Below are positions 34,551 to 43,639 of a DNA stretch of 64,000 bases, piece after piece (within the stretch, counting starts at the first letter, position 1; every line of letters begins with the position of its first letter). The notes under the pieces are model-generated. The model did no database searches, was not told the origin of the DNA, and saw only the letters and a list, made by a program, of their open reading frames with translations. Position numbers and translations under genes: made by a program. The stretch comes from Sphingomonadales bacterium (GTDB lineage Bacteria; Pseudomonadota; Alphaproteobacteria; Sphingomonadales; Sphingomonadaceae), in contig JAGWVC010000002.1 of NCBI GenBank assembly GCA_018971065.1, positions 29,047 to 93,046 of the forward strand, given 5' to 3'.

Positions 34551-35705
34551 ATGAGCCTGCTGGTCGATCCTGCCGCCCCCGGTGACGTTTATGTCGCGTC
34601 GCTTGCCGAAGCGCTGATCGCCTGCCCCAGCGTCACCCCCGCCGCCGGTCTGGTGTTCGATTGCCTCGGAGCCGCACTCGCCCCGCTCGGCTTCGAAATC
34701 CACCGCTTCACGGCGGGCGCCGCCCCTGACGATCCGGTCGAAAACCTCTTCGCCATCCGCAAGGGGCCGGAAGGCAGCCGCCATTTCGCCTTCGCCGGCC
34801 ACCTTGATGTCGTCCCTCCCGGCGACGGCTGGACCAGCGCCCCGTTCGCCCCCGAACGGCGCGGCGACCTGCTCTACGGTCGCGGCGCGGTTGACATGAA
34901 GGGCGCCATCGCGGCGATGGTGGTGGCCGCGCGCGACATTCCCGCCAGCGCCGGCACCCTGTCGTTCATCATCACCGGGGATGAGGAAGGCGCCGCGCTG
35001 CACGGCACAGTCGCGCTGATCGAGCACATGCGCGCCGCTGGCCACCAGCCTGACCTGTGCCTCGTCGGCGAACCCACCTCGGTGAACCGGCTGGGCGACA
35101 TGGCCAAGATCGGCCGGCGCGGCTCGGTCAACATGTGGATCGATGTCGCCGGCGTGCAGGGCCACGTCGCCTATCCGCACCTTGCCGACAATCCGGTGAC
35201 GAAACTGGTCGCGCTGCTGTCCGAACTCAAGGCGCTGAATCTCGACGACGGCACCGACTGGTTCCAGCCCTCCAACCTCGAAGTCACCGATCTGACGGTG
35301 GGCAACCCCGCCACCAACCTGATTCCGGCCAAGGCCTCGGCCCGCCTGTCGATCCGCTTCAACGATCGTCACACCGGCCAAAGCCTTGCCGACCGGGTCA
35401 CCGCCATCGCCGAGCGGCACGGCGCCAGCGTCCGCGCCGTCATCTCGGGCGAAGCGTTCCTCACCCCGCCCGGCGCCTTCTCCACGCTGGTCAGCGACGC
35501 GGTGCTTGCCGAAACCGGCATCGCGCCCGAACTGTCCACCAGCGGCGGCACGTCCGATGCGCGCTTCCTGAAGTCGGTCTGCCCGGTCATCGAATTCGGC
35601 CTGTCGAACGCCACCATGCACAAGCGCGACGAGGCCGTGGCCCTGGCCGATCTCGAATGCCTTGCCCGCATCTACCGCCGCATCGCCGAGGCTGCGCTGA
35701 CCTGA
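34551..35705 (+). CDS. dapE: Succinyl-diaminopimelate desuccinylase
   Basis: A 384-residue M20 peptidase-family enzyme with FAGHLDVVPPGDGW, GRGAVDMKGAIAA, TGDEEG and GTSDARF, all characteristic of DapE. It binds two zinc ions and cleaves N-succinyl-diaminopimelate to yield the precursor of lysine and peptidoglycan. ATG at 34551 or GTG at 34548 are possible. It is 25 bp before the astD-like gene, so it heads the ast gene group. Confidence 0.92.
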   Translation: MSLLVDPAAPGDVYVASLAEALIACPSVTPAAGLVFDCLGAALAPLGFEIHRFTAGAAPDDPVENLFAIRKGPEGSRHFAFAGHLDVVPPGDGWTSAPFAPERRGDLLYGRGAVDMKGAIAAMVVAARDIPASAGTLSFIITGDEEGAALHGTVALIEHMRAAGHQPDLCLVGEPTSVNRLGDMAKIGRRGSVNMWIDVAGVQGHVAYPHLADNPVTKLVALLSELKALNLDDGTDWFQPSNLEVTDLTVGNPATNLIPAKASARLSIRFNDRHTGQSLADRVTAIAERHGASVRAVISGEAFLTPPGAFSTLVSDAVLAETGIAPELSTSGGTSDARFLKSVCPVIEFGLSNATMHKRDEAVALADLECLARIYRRIAEAALT

Positions 35706-35730
35706 CACGATAACGAATGGGAGACGCCGC

Positions 35731-37134
35731 TTGAATTTCCGCTCGATCGATCCGGCCACCGGCGACATCGTGTGGGAAGGGCAGGGGGCCACCCCCGCCG
35801 AAGCGCTCGCCGCCGTCGCCGCCGCCCGCGCCGCGTTCCCCGGCTGGGCCGCCACCCCGCTCGACGTGCGCGTCGCCCACGCCCGCGCTTTTGCCGAAAC
35901 CCTTAAGGCCCGCCGCGACGCGCTCGCCGAACTGATCGCCCGCGAAACCGGGAAGCCCCGCTGGGAAGCCTTGTCCGAAGTCGCCACCATGATCGCCAAG
36001 GTCGAGGTGTCGATCCGCGCTCAGGTCGAACGTACCGGCACCCGCACCGAAGCCACCGCGTTCGGCGCCGCCGTGCTGCGCCACCGTCCGCACGGGGTCA
36101 TGGCGGTGCTGGGGCCGTTCAACTTCCCCGGCCACCTGCCCAACGGCCACATTGTCCCCGCGCTGCTTGCCGGCAACACCGTGGTGTTCAAGCCCAGCGA
36201 GCTGACCCCCGCCACGGGTGCCGCGATGGTCGCCGCCTGGCACGACAGCGGCCTGCCGCGCGATGTGTTGCAGTGCCTGCAAGGCGCGCGCGAAACCGGC
36301 GCCGCGCTGGTCTCCGCCGACATCGACGGCCTGCTGTTCACCGGCTCCGCCACCGCTGGCGCCCACTTCCGCCGCCTGTTCGCCGATCGGCCCAACGTCA
36401 TCACCGCGCTCGAACTGGGCGGCAACAACCCGCTGATCGTGTGGGACGGCGACGCGGAAGAGGCCGCGGCGATTGCCGTGCAATCGGCCTATGTCACCAC
36501 CGGCCAGCGCTGCTCGTGCGCCCGCCGCCTGATCGTGCCGCAGGGCAGGGCAGGGGACCAGCACGTGGAGGCCATCACCGCCCTTGCCGACAGCTTGCGC
36601 ATCGGCGCCTGGAACGACGATCCGGCGCCCTGGTTCGGCCCGCTGATCTCTGACGCCGCCGCCGAAAACGCCCGCGCCGCCTTCGCCGCGCTGCCCGGCA
36701 TCGTCCTGCGCCCGCTCGGCACTATCTCCGAACGCCCCGCCAGCTTCGTCACGCCCGCACTGATCGACGTCACCGGCCACGCCGTCCCGGACGAGGAAGT
36801 GTTCGCCCCCATCCTGCAAGTCACCCGCGTCGCCACTTTCGACGAAGCCATCGCCACCGCCAACGCCACCCGCTTCGGCCTTTCCGCCGGCCTCGTCAGC
36901 CACGACGATGCGCTGTGGGCGCAATTCCTTGCGCAATCCCGCGCCGGCATCGCCAACCGCAACAGGCCAACGACGGGCGCATCTGGCACGATGCCGTTCG
37001 GCGGCACCGGCGAATCGGGCAACCACCGCCCCAGCGCCTTCTACGCGGCGGACTATTGCGCGTACCCGGTCGCCAGCTTCGAGGCCCAGACCCCCACCGG
37101 CAATGCCGCCGCGCTCACCGGGATGACGGCATGA
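35731..37134 (+). CDS. astD: Succinylglutamate-semialdehyde dehydrogenase
   Basis: A 467-residue aldehyde dehydrogenase with the AstD hallmarks FNFPGHLPNGHIVPALLAGN, LELGGNNPL and the catalytic cysteine region TTGQRCSCARRL. It oxidises succinylglutamate semialdehyde in the arginine succinyltransferase route. The start is TTG with GGGAG ahead of it. Its stop overlaps the next gene start (ATGA). Confidence 0.93.
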   Translation: MNFRSIDPATGDIVWEGQGATPAEALAAVAAARAAFPGWAATPLDVRVAHARAFAETLKARRDALAELIARETGKPRWEALSEVATMIAKVEVSIRAQVERTGTRTEATAFGAAVLRHRPHGVMAVLGPFNFPGHLPNGHIVPALLAGNTVVFKPSELTPATGAAMVAAWHDSGLPRDVLQCLQGARETGAALVSADIDGLLFTGSATAGAHFRRLFADRPNVITALELGGNNPLIVWDGDAEEAAAIAVQSAYVTTGQRCSCARRLIVPQGRAGDQHVEAITALADSLRIGAWNDDPAPWFGPLISDAAAENARAAFAALPGIVLRPLGTISERPASFVTPALIDVTGHAVPDEEVFAPILQVTRVATFDEAIATANATRFGLSAGLVSHDDALWAQFLAQSRAGIANRNRPTTGASGTMPFGGTGESGNHRPSAFYAADYCAYPVASFEAQTPTGNAAALTGMTA

Positions 37135-38330
37135 GCCTCACCCCCACCGAAGCCGCGCTTGCCCACCACCCCGATCCCGAACGGCTGAGCGCGCACGTGC
37201 TGCAATGGTGTGCCATCAACACCGGCACCGCCAACCTCCCCGGCCTCGCCGCCCAGGCCGAAGCCCTTGCCACCGCCTTCGCCGCGCTCCCCGGCGCCAT
37301 CACCCTCCACGATCCCGCCCTCGTCACCCGCATCGCGCCCGACGGCAGCGAAGTCGAACAACCCCACGGCCGTCACCTCGTCCTCCGCGTCCGCCCGCTG
37401 GCGGCAACCCGCGTCCTCCTCACCGGCCACATGGACACCGTGTTTGCGGCCGATCACCCGTTCCAGCGCGTCCAATGGCTTGATGCGGCAACGCTCAACG
37501 CCCCGGGCGCCGCCGATATGAAGGGCGGCCTCGCCGTCCTCCTTGCCGGCCTCGCCGCGTTCGAGACCACGCGGCCAAGCCTCGGCTACGACGTGCTGAT
37601 CAACAGCGACGAGGAAACCGGCTCGCTGTCCTCCGCCCCGCTGATCGCCGAACTGGCAGCGGGCAAAGCCGCCGCGCTCACTTACGAACCCGCGCTGCCC
37701 GATGGCGGCATGGCCCGCGCCCGCCCCGGCTCGGGCAATTTCTCGGCGATCATCACCGGCAAGGCCGCCCATGCCGGCCGCAACCCCGACGATGGCCGCA
37801 ACGCCGTGCTCGCCGCCGCCGATCTTGCGCTGCGGCTCGCCGGGCTGCGGCGCTGGGGCATTGCCGTCAACGTCGCGAAAATCGACGGCGGCTCGGCCAA
37901 CAACATCGTTCCCGACCATGCCGTGCTGCGCTTCAATGTCAGGCCGACATCGGATGCCCAGGCGACCAGCGCGGGCAACGAGATTGCGGCGCTCGCCGAT
38001 GCGGTTGCGGCCGCGCACGATGTCGCCATCCACCTCCACGGCCACTTCAACCGCCCGCCAAAGCCTGTTGCCCCCGCCAGCGAGCGCCTTTACGAACTCG
38101 TCCGCCGCACCGCGCAAGACCTCGGCCAACCGCTTCACTGGGCCGACACCGGCGGCGTCTGCGATGGCAACAACATCGCCGCCCACGGCATTCCCGTGCT
38201 CGACACGATGGGTGCGCTGGGCGGCGCCATCCACAGCACCGCCGAATTCCTCCGGGTCGATTCACTCGCCCCCCGCGCCGCGCTGACCGCCCTCGTCCTC
38301 CACCGCCTCGATTCGGGAGAGCTACCCTGA
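37131..38330 (+). CDS. M20 family hydrolase in the ast operon
   Basis: A 399-residue M20/ArgE-CPG2-like enzyme: LLTGHMDTVF, APGAADMKGGLAVLL, NSDEETGSLSS and HAGRNPDDGRNA carry the di-zinc residues. It is coupled to astD and astA by 4-bp overlaps. Its position suggests it removes succinate from succinylglutamate (the AstE step), since no astE homologue is present; carboxypeptidase G2-like activity on acyl-glutamates would fit this. That assignment is inference. Confidence 0.85.
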   Translation: MSLTPTEAALAHHPDPERLSAHVLQWCAINTGTANLPGLAAQAEALATAFAALPGAITLHDPALVTRIAPDGSEVEQPHGRHLVLRVRPLAATRVLLTGHMDTVFAADHPFQRVQWLDAATLNAPGAADMKGGLAVLLAGLAAFETTRPSLGYDVLINSDEETGSLSSAPLIAELAAGKAAALTYEPALPDGGMARARPGSGNFSAIITGKAAHAGRNPDDGRNAVLAAADLALRLAGLRRWGIAVNVAKIDGGSANNIVPDHAVLRFNVRPTSDAQATSAGNEIAALADAVAAAHDVAIHLHGHFNRPPKPVAPASERLYELVRRTAQDLGQPLHWADTGGVCDGNNIAAHGIPVLDTMGALGGAIHSTAEFLRVDSLAPRAALTALVLHRLDSGELP

Positions 38331-39343
38331 ACCCACTCCTGCGCCCCGCCGGTCCGCAAGACCTCCCCGCCATCTACGCGATGGCCAAGCGCACCGGTGG
38401 CGGCTTCACCAACCTGCCGCCCGATCGCCGCGCGCTGAAGGCCAAGCTCGAACGCTCCGCCGCCGCCTTCGCCCGCGCCGGTGATACGCCCGATGACGAC
38501 CAGTACGTGTTCATGCTCGAAGCCCGCCCCGGCGGCCCGGTCATCGGCACCTGCCAGGTCTTCGCCAAAGTCGGTTCCACCTGGCCGTTCTATTCCTACC
38601 GGCGCGGCGCCATCAGCCAGACCAGCAAGGCGCTCGGCCGCAGCTTCCGCGCCGAAATGCTCAGCCTCTGCACCGATCTCGACGGCACCACCGAAGTCGG
38701 CGGGCTCTACCTCCTGCCCGATGAACGCTCTGCCGGCACCGGCGCGCTGCTGGCGCGCAGCCGTTATCTGTTCATCGCCATGCACCGGCCCCGCTTTGCC
38801 GACCGCACCATCGCCGAGCTGCGCGGCGCGCACGACGAGACCGGCGGATCACCGTTCTGGGACGGCGTTGCCGGCCGCTTCTTCGGCATGACCTTCCGCG
38901 AGGCGGACGAGTTCAACGCCGTCCACGGCAACCAGTTCATCGCCGACCTGATGCCCAAGCACCCGCTGTACCTGGCCATGCTCCCCGAATCGGCGATCGC
39001 CGCGATCGGCGTGCCGCACAATTCGGGCCGCGCCGCGATGCGAATGCTGGAGAACGAGGGCTTCACCCACGATCACTACCTCGACATCTTCGACGGTGGC
39101 CCGACGATGTGTGCCCCCACCGACCGCATCGCCACCGTCGCCAAAGCCCGCACCGAAATCGTCGCCGCTATCCGCGAACCGGCAAACCCGGTCCTCAGCC
39201 TCGCCGCCACCGGACACCTCGCCAGTTTCCGCACCACGTTCGCCCATATCGAAGCCACGCCGGAAGGCCTGATCATCGACCCGCAAGCCGCCGCCGCCCT
39301 GTCCGCCGAACCCGGCACCCCCATCACGCACGTGCCCCGCTGA
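38327..39343 (+). CDS. astA: Arginine N-succinyltransferase
   Basis: A 338-residue AstA that transfers succinyl from succinyl-CoA to arginine. Motifs include RPAGPQDLPAIYAMAKRTG at the N-terminus, VFAKVGSTWPFYSYRRG, ELRGAHDETGGSPFWDG and TGALLARSRYLF. The first ATG (38381) would cut away the conserved N-terminal strand. The only in-frame start candidate upstream is CTG at 38327, which overlaps the previous stop (CTGA) and has GGGAGAG at good distance. I therefore call a CTG start. Confidence 0.92.
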   Translation: MNPLLRPAGPQDLPAIYAMAKRTGGGFTNLPPDRRALKAKLERSAAAFARAGDTPDDDQYVFMLEARPGGPVIGTCQVFAKVGSTWPFYSYRRGAISQTSKALGRSFRAEMLSLCTDLDGTTEVGGLYLLPDERSAGTGALLARSRYLFIAMHRPRFADRTIAELRGAHDETGGSPFWDGVAGRFFGMTFREADEFNAVHGNQFIADLMPKHPLYLAMLPESAIAAIGVPHNSGRAAMRMLENEGFTHDHYLDIFDGGPTMCAPTDRIATVAKARTEIVAAIREPANPVLSLAATGHLASFRTTFAHIEATPEGLIIDPQAAAALSAEPGTPITHVPR

Positions 39344-40593
39344 TGCTCACCGAAATCAACTTCGACGGCCTCGTCGGCCCCAGCCACAACTACGCCGGGC
39401 TCAGCCTCGGCAACCTCGCGGCCACGCGGAATGCCGGCGCGGTCGCCCACCCGCGCGCCGCCGCGCTGGAGGGGCTGGCGAAGATGCGCGCCAACCTCGC
39501 GCTCGGCCTTGTCCAGGGCCTGCTGCTGCCCCACGCCCGGCCCAACGAAAGCTGGCTTCACGATCTCGGCACCGACATGGCGCGCGCTTCCCGTGGCTTG
39601 CGCGCCAACGCGCTGTCCGCCTCGCCGATGTGGGCCGCCAACGCCGCCACCGTCTCGCCCGCACCCGATACCGCCGACGGCCGCTGCCACCTCACCGTCG
39701 CCAACCTCGTCACCATGCCACACCGCAGCCATGAATGGCCCGGCACCCTCGCCCAGCTCCGCCTCGCCTTCGCCGATCGCACCCGGTTCATGGTCCACGG
39801 CCCGGTGCCGCCCCCGTTCGGCGACGAAGGCGCCGCCAACCACATGCGCCTGTGCGCCGCGCACGACCAGCCCGGGGTCGAGGTCTTCGTCTATGGCGAA
39901 CCCGGCGGCCCGTTTCCCGCGCGCCAGAGCCACGAGGCCAGCCACGCGGTCGCCCGCCGCCACCGCCTCGATCCCGCCCGCACCCTGTTCGTCCGCCAGT
40001 CCGCGCAGGCCATCGCCGCCGGCGCGTTCCACAACGATGTCGTCGCGGTGGCCAACGGCCCGGTGCTGCTGGCGCACGAACAGGCCTTCGCCGATCCCGC
40101 CGGGTTCTATACCGCGCTGACCCGCGCTTTGCCGGAGGCGCAGGTTATCGAAGTCCCCGCCAGCGCCGTCCCGCTGGCCGATGCCGTCGCCGGCTACCTG
40201 TTCAACGCCCAACTTGTCTCGCTGCCCGAAGGTGGAATGGCGCTGATCGTCCCCACCGAATCGCTGGAAACCGCCAGCGTCGCGAAATGGCTGGCCGCGC
40301 TCCCTGCGCAGAATGGCCCCATCCGCCGCGTCGTCCCGGTCTCGGTCCGCCAGTCGATGGCCAACGGCGGCGGCCCCGCCTGCCTGCGCCTGCGCGTGGT
40401 CGCCAGCCCCGCCACGGTCGATCCGCGCTTCCTGCTTGACGAATCGCGCATCGATCGCGTCACCGGCATCGTCGCTCACCACTGGCCGCAGGAAATCGCC
40501 CCCGACGATCTTGACCGCCCCGCGCTGTGGGCCGACATCCGCACCGCGCGCGCGGCGCTGCTGGCCGTGCTCGATCTTGCCGAACTTGCCTGA
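39343..40593 (+). CDS. astB: N-succinylarginine dihydrolase
   Basis: A 416-residue AstB of the guanidino-group-modifying superfamily. It begins MLTEINFDGLVGPSHNYAGL and has GAANHMRLCA, the histidine-containing FHNDVVAVANGPV and the catalytic-cysteine region SMANGGGPACLRLRV. It splits succinylarginine to succinylornithine, CO2 and ammonia. It starts at TGATG, overlapping astA by 1 base. The next step, AstC, is missing here. Confidence 0.95.
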   Translation: MLTEINFDGLVGPSHNYAGLSLGNLAATRNAGAVAHPRAAALEGLAKMRANLALGLVQGLLLPHARPNESWLHDLGTDMARASRGLRANALSASPMWAANAATVSPAPDTADGRCHLTVANLVTMPHRSHEWPGTLAQLRLAFADRTRFMVHGPVPPPFGDEGAANHMRLCAAHDQPGVEVFVYGEPGGPFPARQSHEASHAVARRHRLDPARTLFVRQSAQAIAAGAFHNDVVAVANGPVLLAHEQAFADPAGFYTALTRALPEAQVIEVPASAVPLADAVAGYLFNAQLVSLPEGGMALIVPTESLETASVAKWLAALPAQNGPIRRVVPVSVRQSMANGGGPACLRLRVVASPATVDPRFLLDESRIDRVTGIVAHHWPQEIAPDDLDRPALWADIRTARAALLAVLDLAELA

Positions 40594-40639
40594 GCATTGC
40601 GCAAAAAAGTGGGAACCGGTTTTTTGCATCAAGCAATGC
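40594..40639. repeat. Nested inverted repeat downstream of astB
   Basis: Outer stem GCATTGC/GCAATGC and inner stem GCAAAAAA/TTTTTTGC enclose GTGGGAACCGG. The core AAAAAGTGGGAACCGGTTTTT is a known dispersed alphaproteobacterial palindromic element (from general knowledge). It starts one base after the astB stop and resembles the repeat after dapD in architecture. Confidence 0.7.
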
Positions 40640-40662
40640 GACAACACAGATTAAAGGACATC

Positions 40663-41439
40663 ATGGAAGCCGAACTCGCCGCCCGCCTGCTCCCGCTTGA
40701 AGGCGGCATCAACTTCCGCGACATGGGTGGCTATCGCGCCGCCGATGGCCGCACCGTCAAGTGGCGCCACCTCTACCGCTCGGGCGCGATGGCGCAGCTG
40801 ACCGATGCCGATGCCGCCGCGCTGGCCGAACGCGGCATCCGGCTGGTGGTCGATCTGCGCTCCACCCGCGAACAGGGCGAAGCGCCCACGCAATGGGTCC
40901 ACGATCGTGGCGTCGGGTACTGGTCGCGCCAGCATGACGAAAGCTTCGGCCACCTCCACGCCATGCTCGATCGTGACGCCATCACCCCGGAGGATGCCCG
41001 CCAGACGATGATCTTCGGCAACGCCCACCTGCCGCATCAGCAGGCCCCCGCCTTTGCCGCGCTGATGCAGGCGCTGGCCGATGGCGACGTGCCGGTCGCG
41101 TTCAACTGCACCGCCGGCAAGGACCGCACCGGCGGCGCCGCCGCGCTGGTCCTAGCCACGCTCGGCGTCGGCCGGGCGGACATCACCGCCGATTACCTGC
41201 TGACCAACCACGCGGTCGATCTGCGCACCGCGTTCAGGCAGAAACCGTCGGAAACCGCGTCGCGCTATGCCACGCTCGATCCCGGCGTCGGCGAAATGAT
41301 CCGCGTCGTCCGCCCCGAATACATCGCCGCCTTCCTCGATGCGCTCGACAGCGAATGGGGCGGCGTCGAAAACTACCTCTCGGACCTCGGCCTCAAACCC
41401 GACGCCACCGCCGAAATCCGCGCCCGCCTGCTCGACTGA
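40663..41439 (+). CDS. Tyrosine phosphatase-like protein (DSP/PTP superfamily)
   Basis: A 258-residue protein with the phosphatase loop NCTAGKDRTGG (C-x5-R) and N-terminal GGINFRDMGGY, as in bacterial tyrosine/phosphoinositide phosphatases of the LipA/MPtpB type. AAAGGA lies before the ATG. It comes after the ast genes but separated by the repeat. Its stop directly abuts the stop of the convergent FAH gene. Confidence 0.85.
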   Translation: MEAELAARLLPLEGGINFRDMGGYRAADGRTVKWRHLYRSGAMAQLTDADAAALAERGIRLVVDLRSTREQGEAPTQWVHDRGVGYWSRQHDESFGHLHAMLDRDAITPEDARQTMIFGNAHLPHQQAPAFAALMQALADGDVPVAFNCTAGKDRTGGAAALVLATLGVGRADITADYLLTNHAVDLRTAFRQKPSETASRYATLDPGVGEMIRVVRPEYIAAFLDALDSEWGGVENYLSDLGLKPDATAEIRARLLD

Positions 41440-42324
41440 TCAAACTTCGGGGCCGGGGGGAACCAGCGGCCACGCCTGCTCGCGCGCATAAGCCGAACGC
41501 ACCACCGCACAGGTCAGCGTGCCGATCTCGGGGATGGTCAGGGCCAGCGTATCGCCGATCTCGATCGGCGCCACATCCGCCGCGCCCGACAGGATCAGGT
41601 CGCCCGGGTAAAGCGTCATCGCGCTGGAGGCCAGGGCGATCATCTGCGCCGGGCTGCCTGCCATGTTGGCAAACTTGCGCGTCCCCCGCAGCTCGCCATT
41701 TACGCGGAACTCGTAGGCCAGCACAGCGGGATCGGGAATCTCGTCCGCCGTCACCAGGCACGGGCCGATCGTGCCATAGGTATCGAACGCCTTGCAGAAT
41801 GCCCAGTCCTCGCGCTCGGGCTTCAGCGTCGTGTCATAGGCGCAGGCATAGCCGGCCACGTAATCCAGCGCGTCGGCCTCGGCGATGTTGCGGCCCTGCC
41901 GGCCGATCACGATCGCCAGTTCCGGCTCATGCACGGTCACGCGGTCGGGCCAGGCAATCTGGATGCCGTCACCCTCGCCGCTCAGCGACGTGGTGGCCTT
42001 GCCCATGAAGCCGATCATCCCGAACGGCGCGCCGAAATGCTTCCAGTTGCCCGCCCCGCAGACGAACTTGGCCGGGTTCGCCACCGGCGACAGCAGCTTC
42101 ACGTCGGCTCGCGCCACCGTCTCCGCCCCCGGCGCGATCGCCTCGATCCGCGCCCGCACCGCACCCAGGTTGGCGATCAGGTGGTCGCCCGGCACCAGCG
42201 GCCAGGCCAGCGGCGGCAGCGCATCGGTCGCGGCGGTCACGTCGCGCACAACATCGCCTTCCAGCAGCCCCAGCCGCGGCGTTGCGGCGGCATCGTCATT
42301 GCGCGTAAACCGGCATATCTTCAT
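41440..42324 (-). CDS. Fumarylacetoacetate hydrolase family protein
   Basis: A 294-residue FAH-fold protein; metal ligands are in VHEPELAIVIG and YDTTLKPEREDW. Such enzymes hydrolyse or tautomerise beta-diketones, acylpyruvates or 2-hydroxymuconate derivatives. It is 15 bp downstream of the CoA-transferase gene and forms an operon with it, under the putative KstR2-like control. The specific substrate is unknown. Confidence 0.85.
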   Translation of the reverse strand: MKICRFTRNDDAAATPRLGLLEGDVVRDVTAATDALPPLAWPLVPGDHLIANLGAVRARIEAIAPGAETVARADVKLLSPVANPAKFVCGAGNWKHFGAPFGMIGFMGKATTSLSGEGDGIQIAWPDRVTVHEPELAIVIGRQGRNIAEADALDYVAGYACAYDTTLKPEREDWAFCKAFDTYGTIGPCLVTADEIPDPAVLAYEFRVNGELRGTRKFANMAGSPAQMIALASSAMTLYPGDLILSGAADVAPIEIGDTLALTIPEIGTLTCAVVRSAYAREQAWPLVPPGPEV

Positions 42325-42339
42325 GGCATCCGCTCCTGA

Positions 42340-43545
42340 TTATCGAATGAAACCGCCGGCCCGCAGCCGCTCGCGTTCGTCCGCGCCGATGCCGGCTTCG
42401 GCCAGCAGTTCCTCGGTATGCGCCCCCAGCGCCGGCGCACCCCGGCCGCCACACGGCGCCACCGCCCCGTCCAGCGCCACCGGCCCGCTGGCCAGTTGCA
42501 CCACCTGTCCGTTGGCGGCCGTCGCCTCGAAGATGTGGCCGTTCGCCCGCGTCATCGGATCGTCGAACACCTCGTGCGGGGTCTGCACCAGCTCCCACGG
42601 CTCGTCCCAGGCGCCGAACACCGGCTTCCACTCGGCCCAGTCGCGCTCACCGATCCGCGCCGCATAAATGTCGATCAGCGCCTGCGCATTCGCCGCACAC
42701 GCCTTCGCCTCGTTGAAGCGCTCGTCCGCCAGCAGGTGATCCAGCCCCAGCAGCTTCGTCAATGGCACGAACGCCTTGTGCCCCTGCAACAGCATCAACT
42801 GGATCCAGCGCCCGTCGCGGGTGCGATAGTTCGCCGTCATCGGGTCCACCCAGCTCATGCCGATGCCGCGCTGCTGTTCGGGCGTCTGCTCGCGGGTGTT
42901 GGTCACGTCGCTGGACAGCACCCAGATCGCGGTGCCCAACAGCGATACCTCCACCACCGAAGGCTCGCCGGTCATCGCCCGCTTGTACAGCGCCGCCGCC
43001 ATGCCATAGGCCAGCGAAATTCCGCCGGTATGGTCGCCCAGTGCCGGGCGCGGCTTCGCCGGTGCCTCGTGCCCCTCGGGCCGCAGGATATGCGCGAACC
43101 CTCCGCGCGACCAGAACGCCGATGCGTCATAGCCGGCCTTGTCGATCTCGCCGCCCTGGAATCCCAGCCCGTTGCCCCGCGCATAGATCAGCTTGGGGTT
43201 GCGTGCCCGCAGGTCGTCCACGTCCAGCCGCAGGCCTTTGATCGCCTTCGGCCGCAGGCTGGTCAGGAACACGTCCGCCGTCTCCACCAGCTTCAGCAGC
43301 ACCTCGCGGCCCTCGTCGGTCTTCAGGTCGATCGCCACCGATTTCTTGGCACGGTTGTTCTGCTCCATCGACAGGTTGACCCCGCCGTCGCCGCGCCCGC
43401 GAAAGTTGCGATAGGGGTCCCCCTCGATCGTCTCGACATGGATCACCTCAGCGCCATGATCGGCCAGCAGCGCCCCCGCGCTGGGCACGAACACGAACTG
43501 CGCCAGTTCCACCACGCGCACTCCGGCAAAGGCATTGGGAAACAT
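42340..43545 (-). CDS. CaiB/BaiF family (class III) CoA-transferase
   Basis: A 401-residue class III CoA-transferase with N-terminal RVVELAQFVFVPSAG, NNRAKKSVAIDLK and the catalytic aspartate in ALGDHTGGIS. It moves CoA from an acyl-CoA to another carboxylate, a common way to activate a growth substrate. The divergent TetR regulator gene and a KstR2-type box are 95 bp away. Confidence 0.88.
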   Translation of the reverse strand: MFPNAFAGVRVVELAQFVFVPSAGALLADHGAEVIHVETIEGDPYRNFRGRGDGGVNLSMEQNNRAKKSVAIDLKTDEGREVLLKLVETADVFLTSLRPKAIKGLRLDVDDLRARNPKLIYARGNGLGFQGGEIDKAGYDASAFWSRGGFAHILRPEGHEAPAKPRPALGDHTGGISLAYGMAAALYKRAMTGEPSVVEVSLLGTAIWVLSSDVTNTREQTPEQQRGIGMSWVDPMTANYRTRDGRWIQLMLLQGHKAFVPLTKLLGLDHLLADERFNEAKACAANAQALIDIYAARIGERDWAEWKPVFGAWDEPWELVQTPHEVFDDPMTRANGHIFEATAANGQVVQLASGPVALDGAVAPCGGRGAPALGAHTEELLAEAGIGADERERLRAGGFIR

Positions 43546-43586
43546 CGTCGGTATCCTCCCCCCGGCGCGTTCGCGCTCTGGAACTT

Positions 43587-43600
43587 AGCAAGCGCTTGGT
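43587..43600. promoter_or_regulatory. KstR2-type operator between regulator and CoA-transferase
   Basis: AGCAAGCGCTTGGT fits AnCAAGnnCTTGnT, the motif described for KstR2, on both strands. It lies in the 94-bp divergent region between the TetR/KstR2-like regulator and the CoA-transferase gene, where an autoregulatory repressor would bind. The motif match is seen; function is inferred. Confidence 0.6.
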
Positions 43601-43639
43601 GCATATGCCTTGCACCCGCTCACGGTCAAGGGACCCCGC

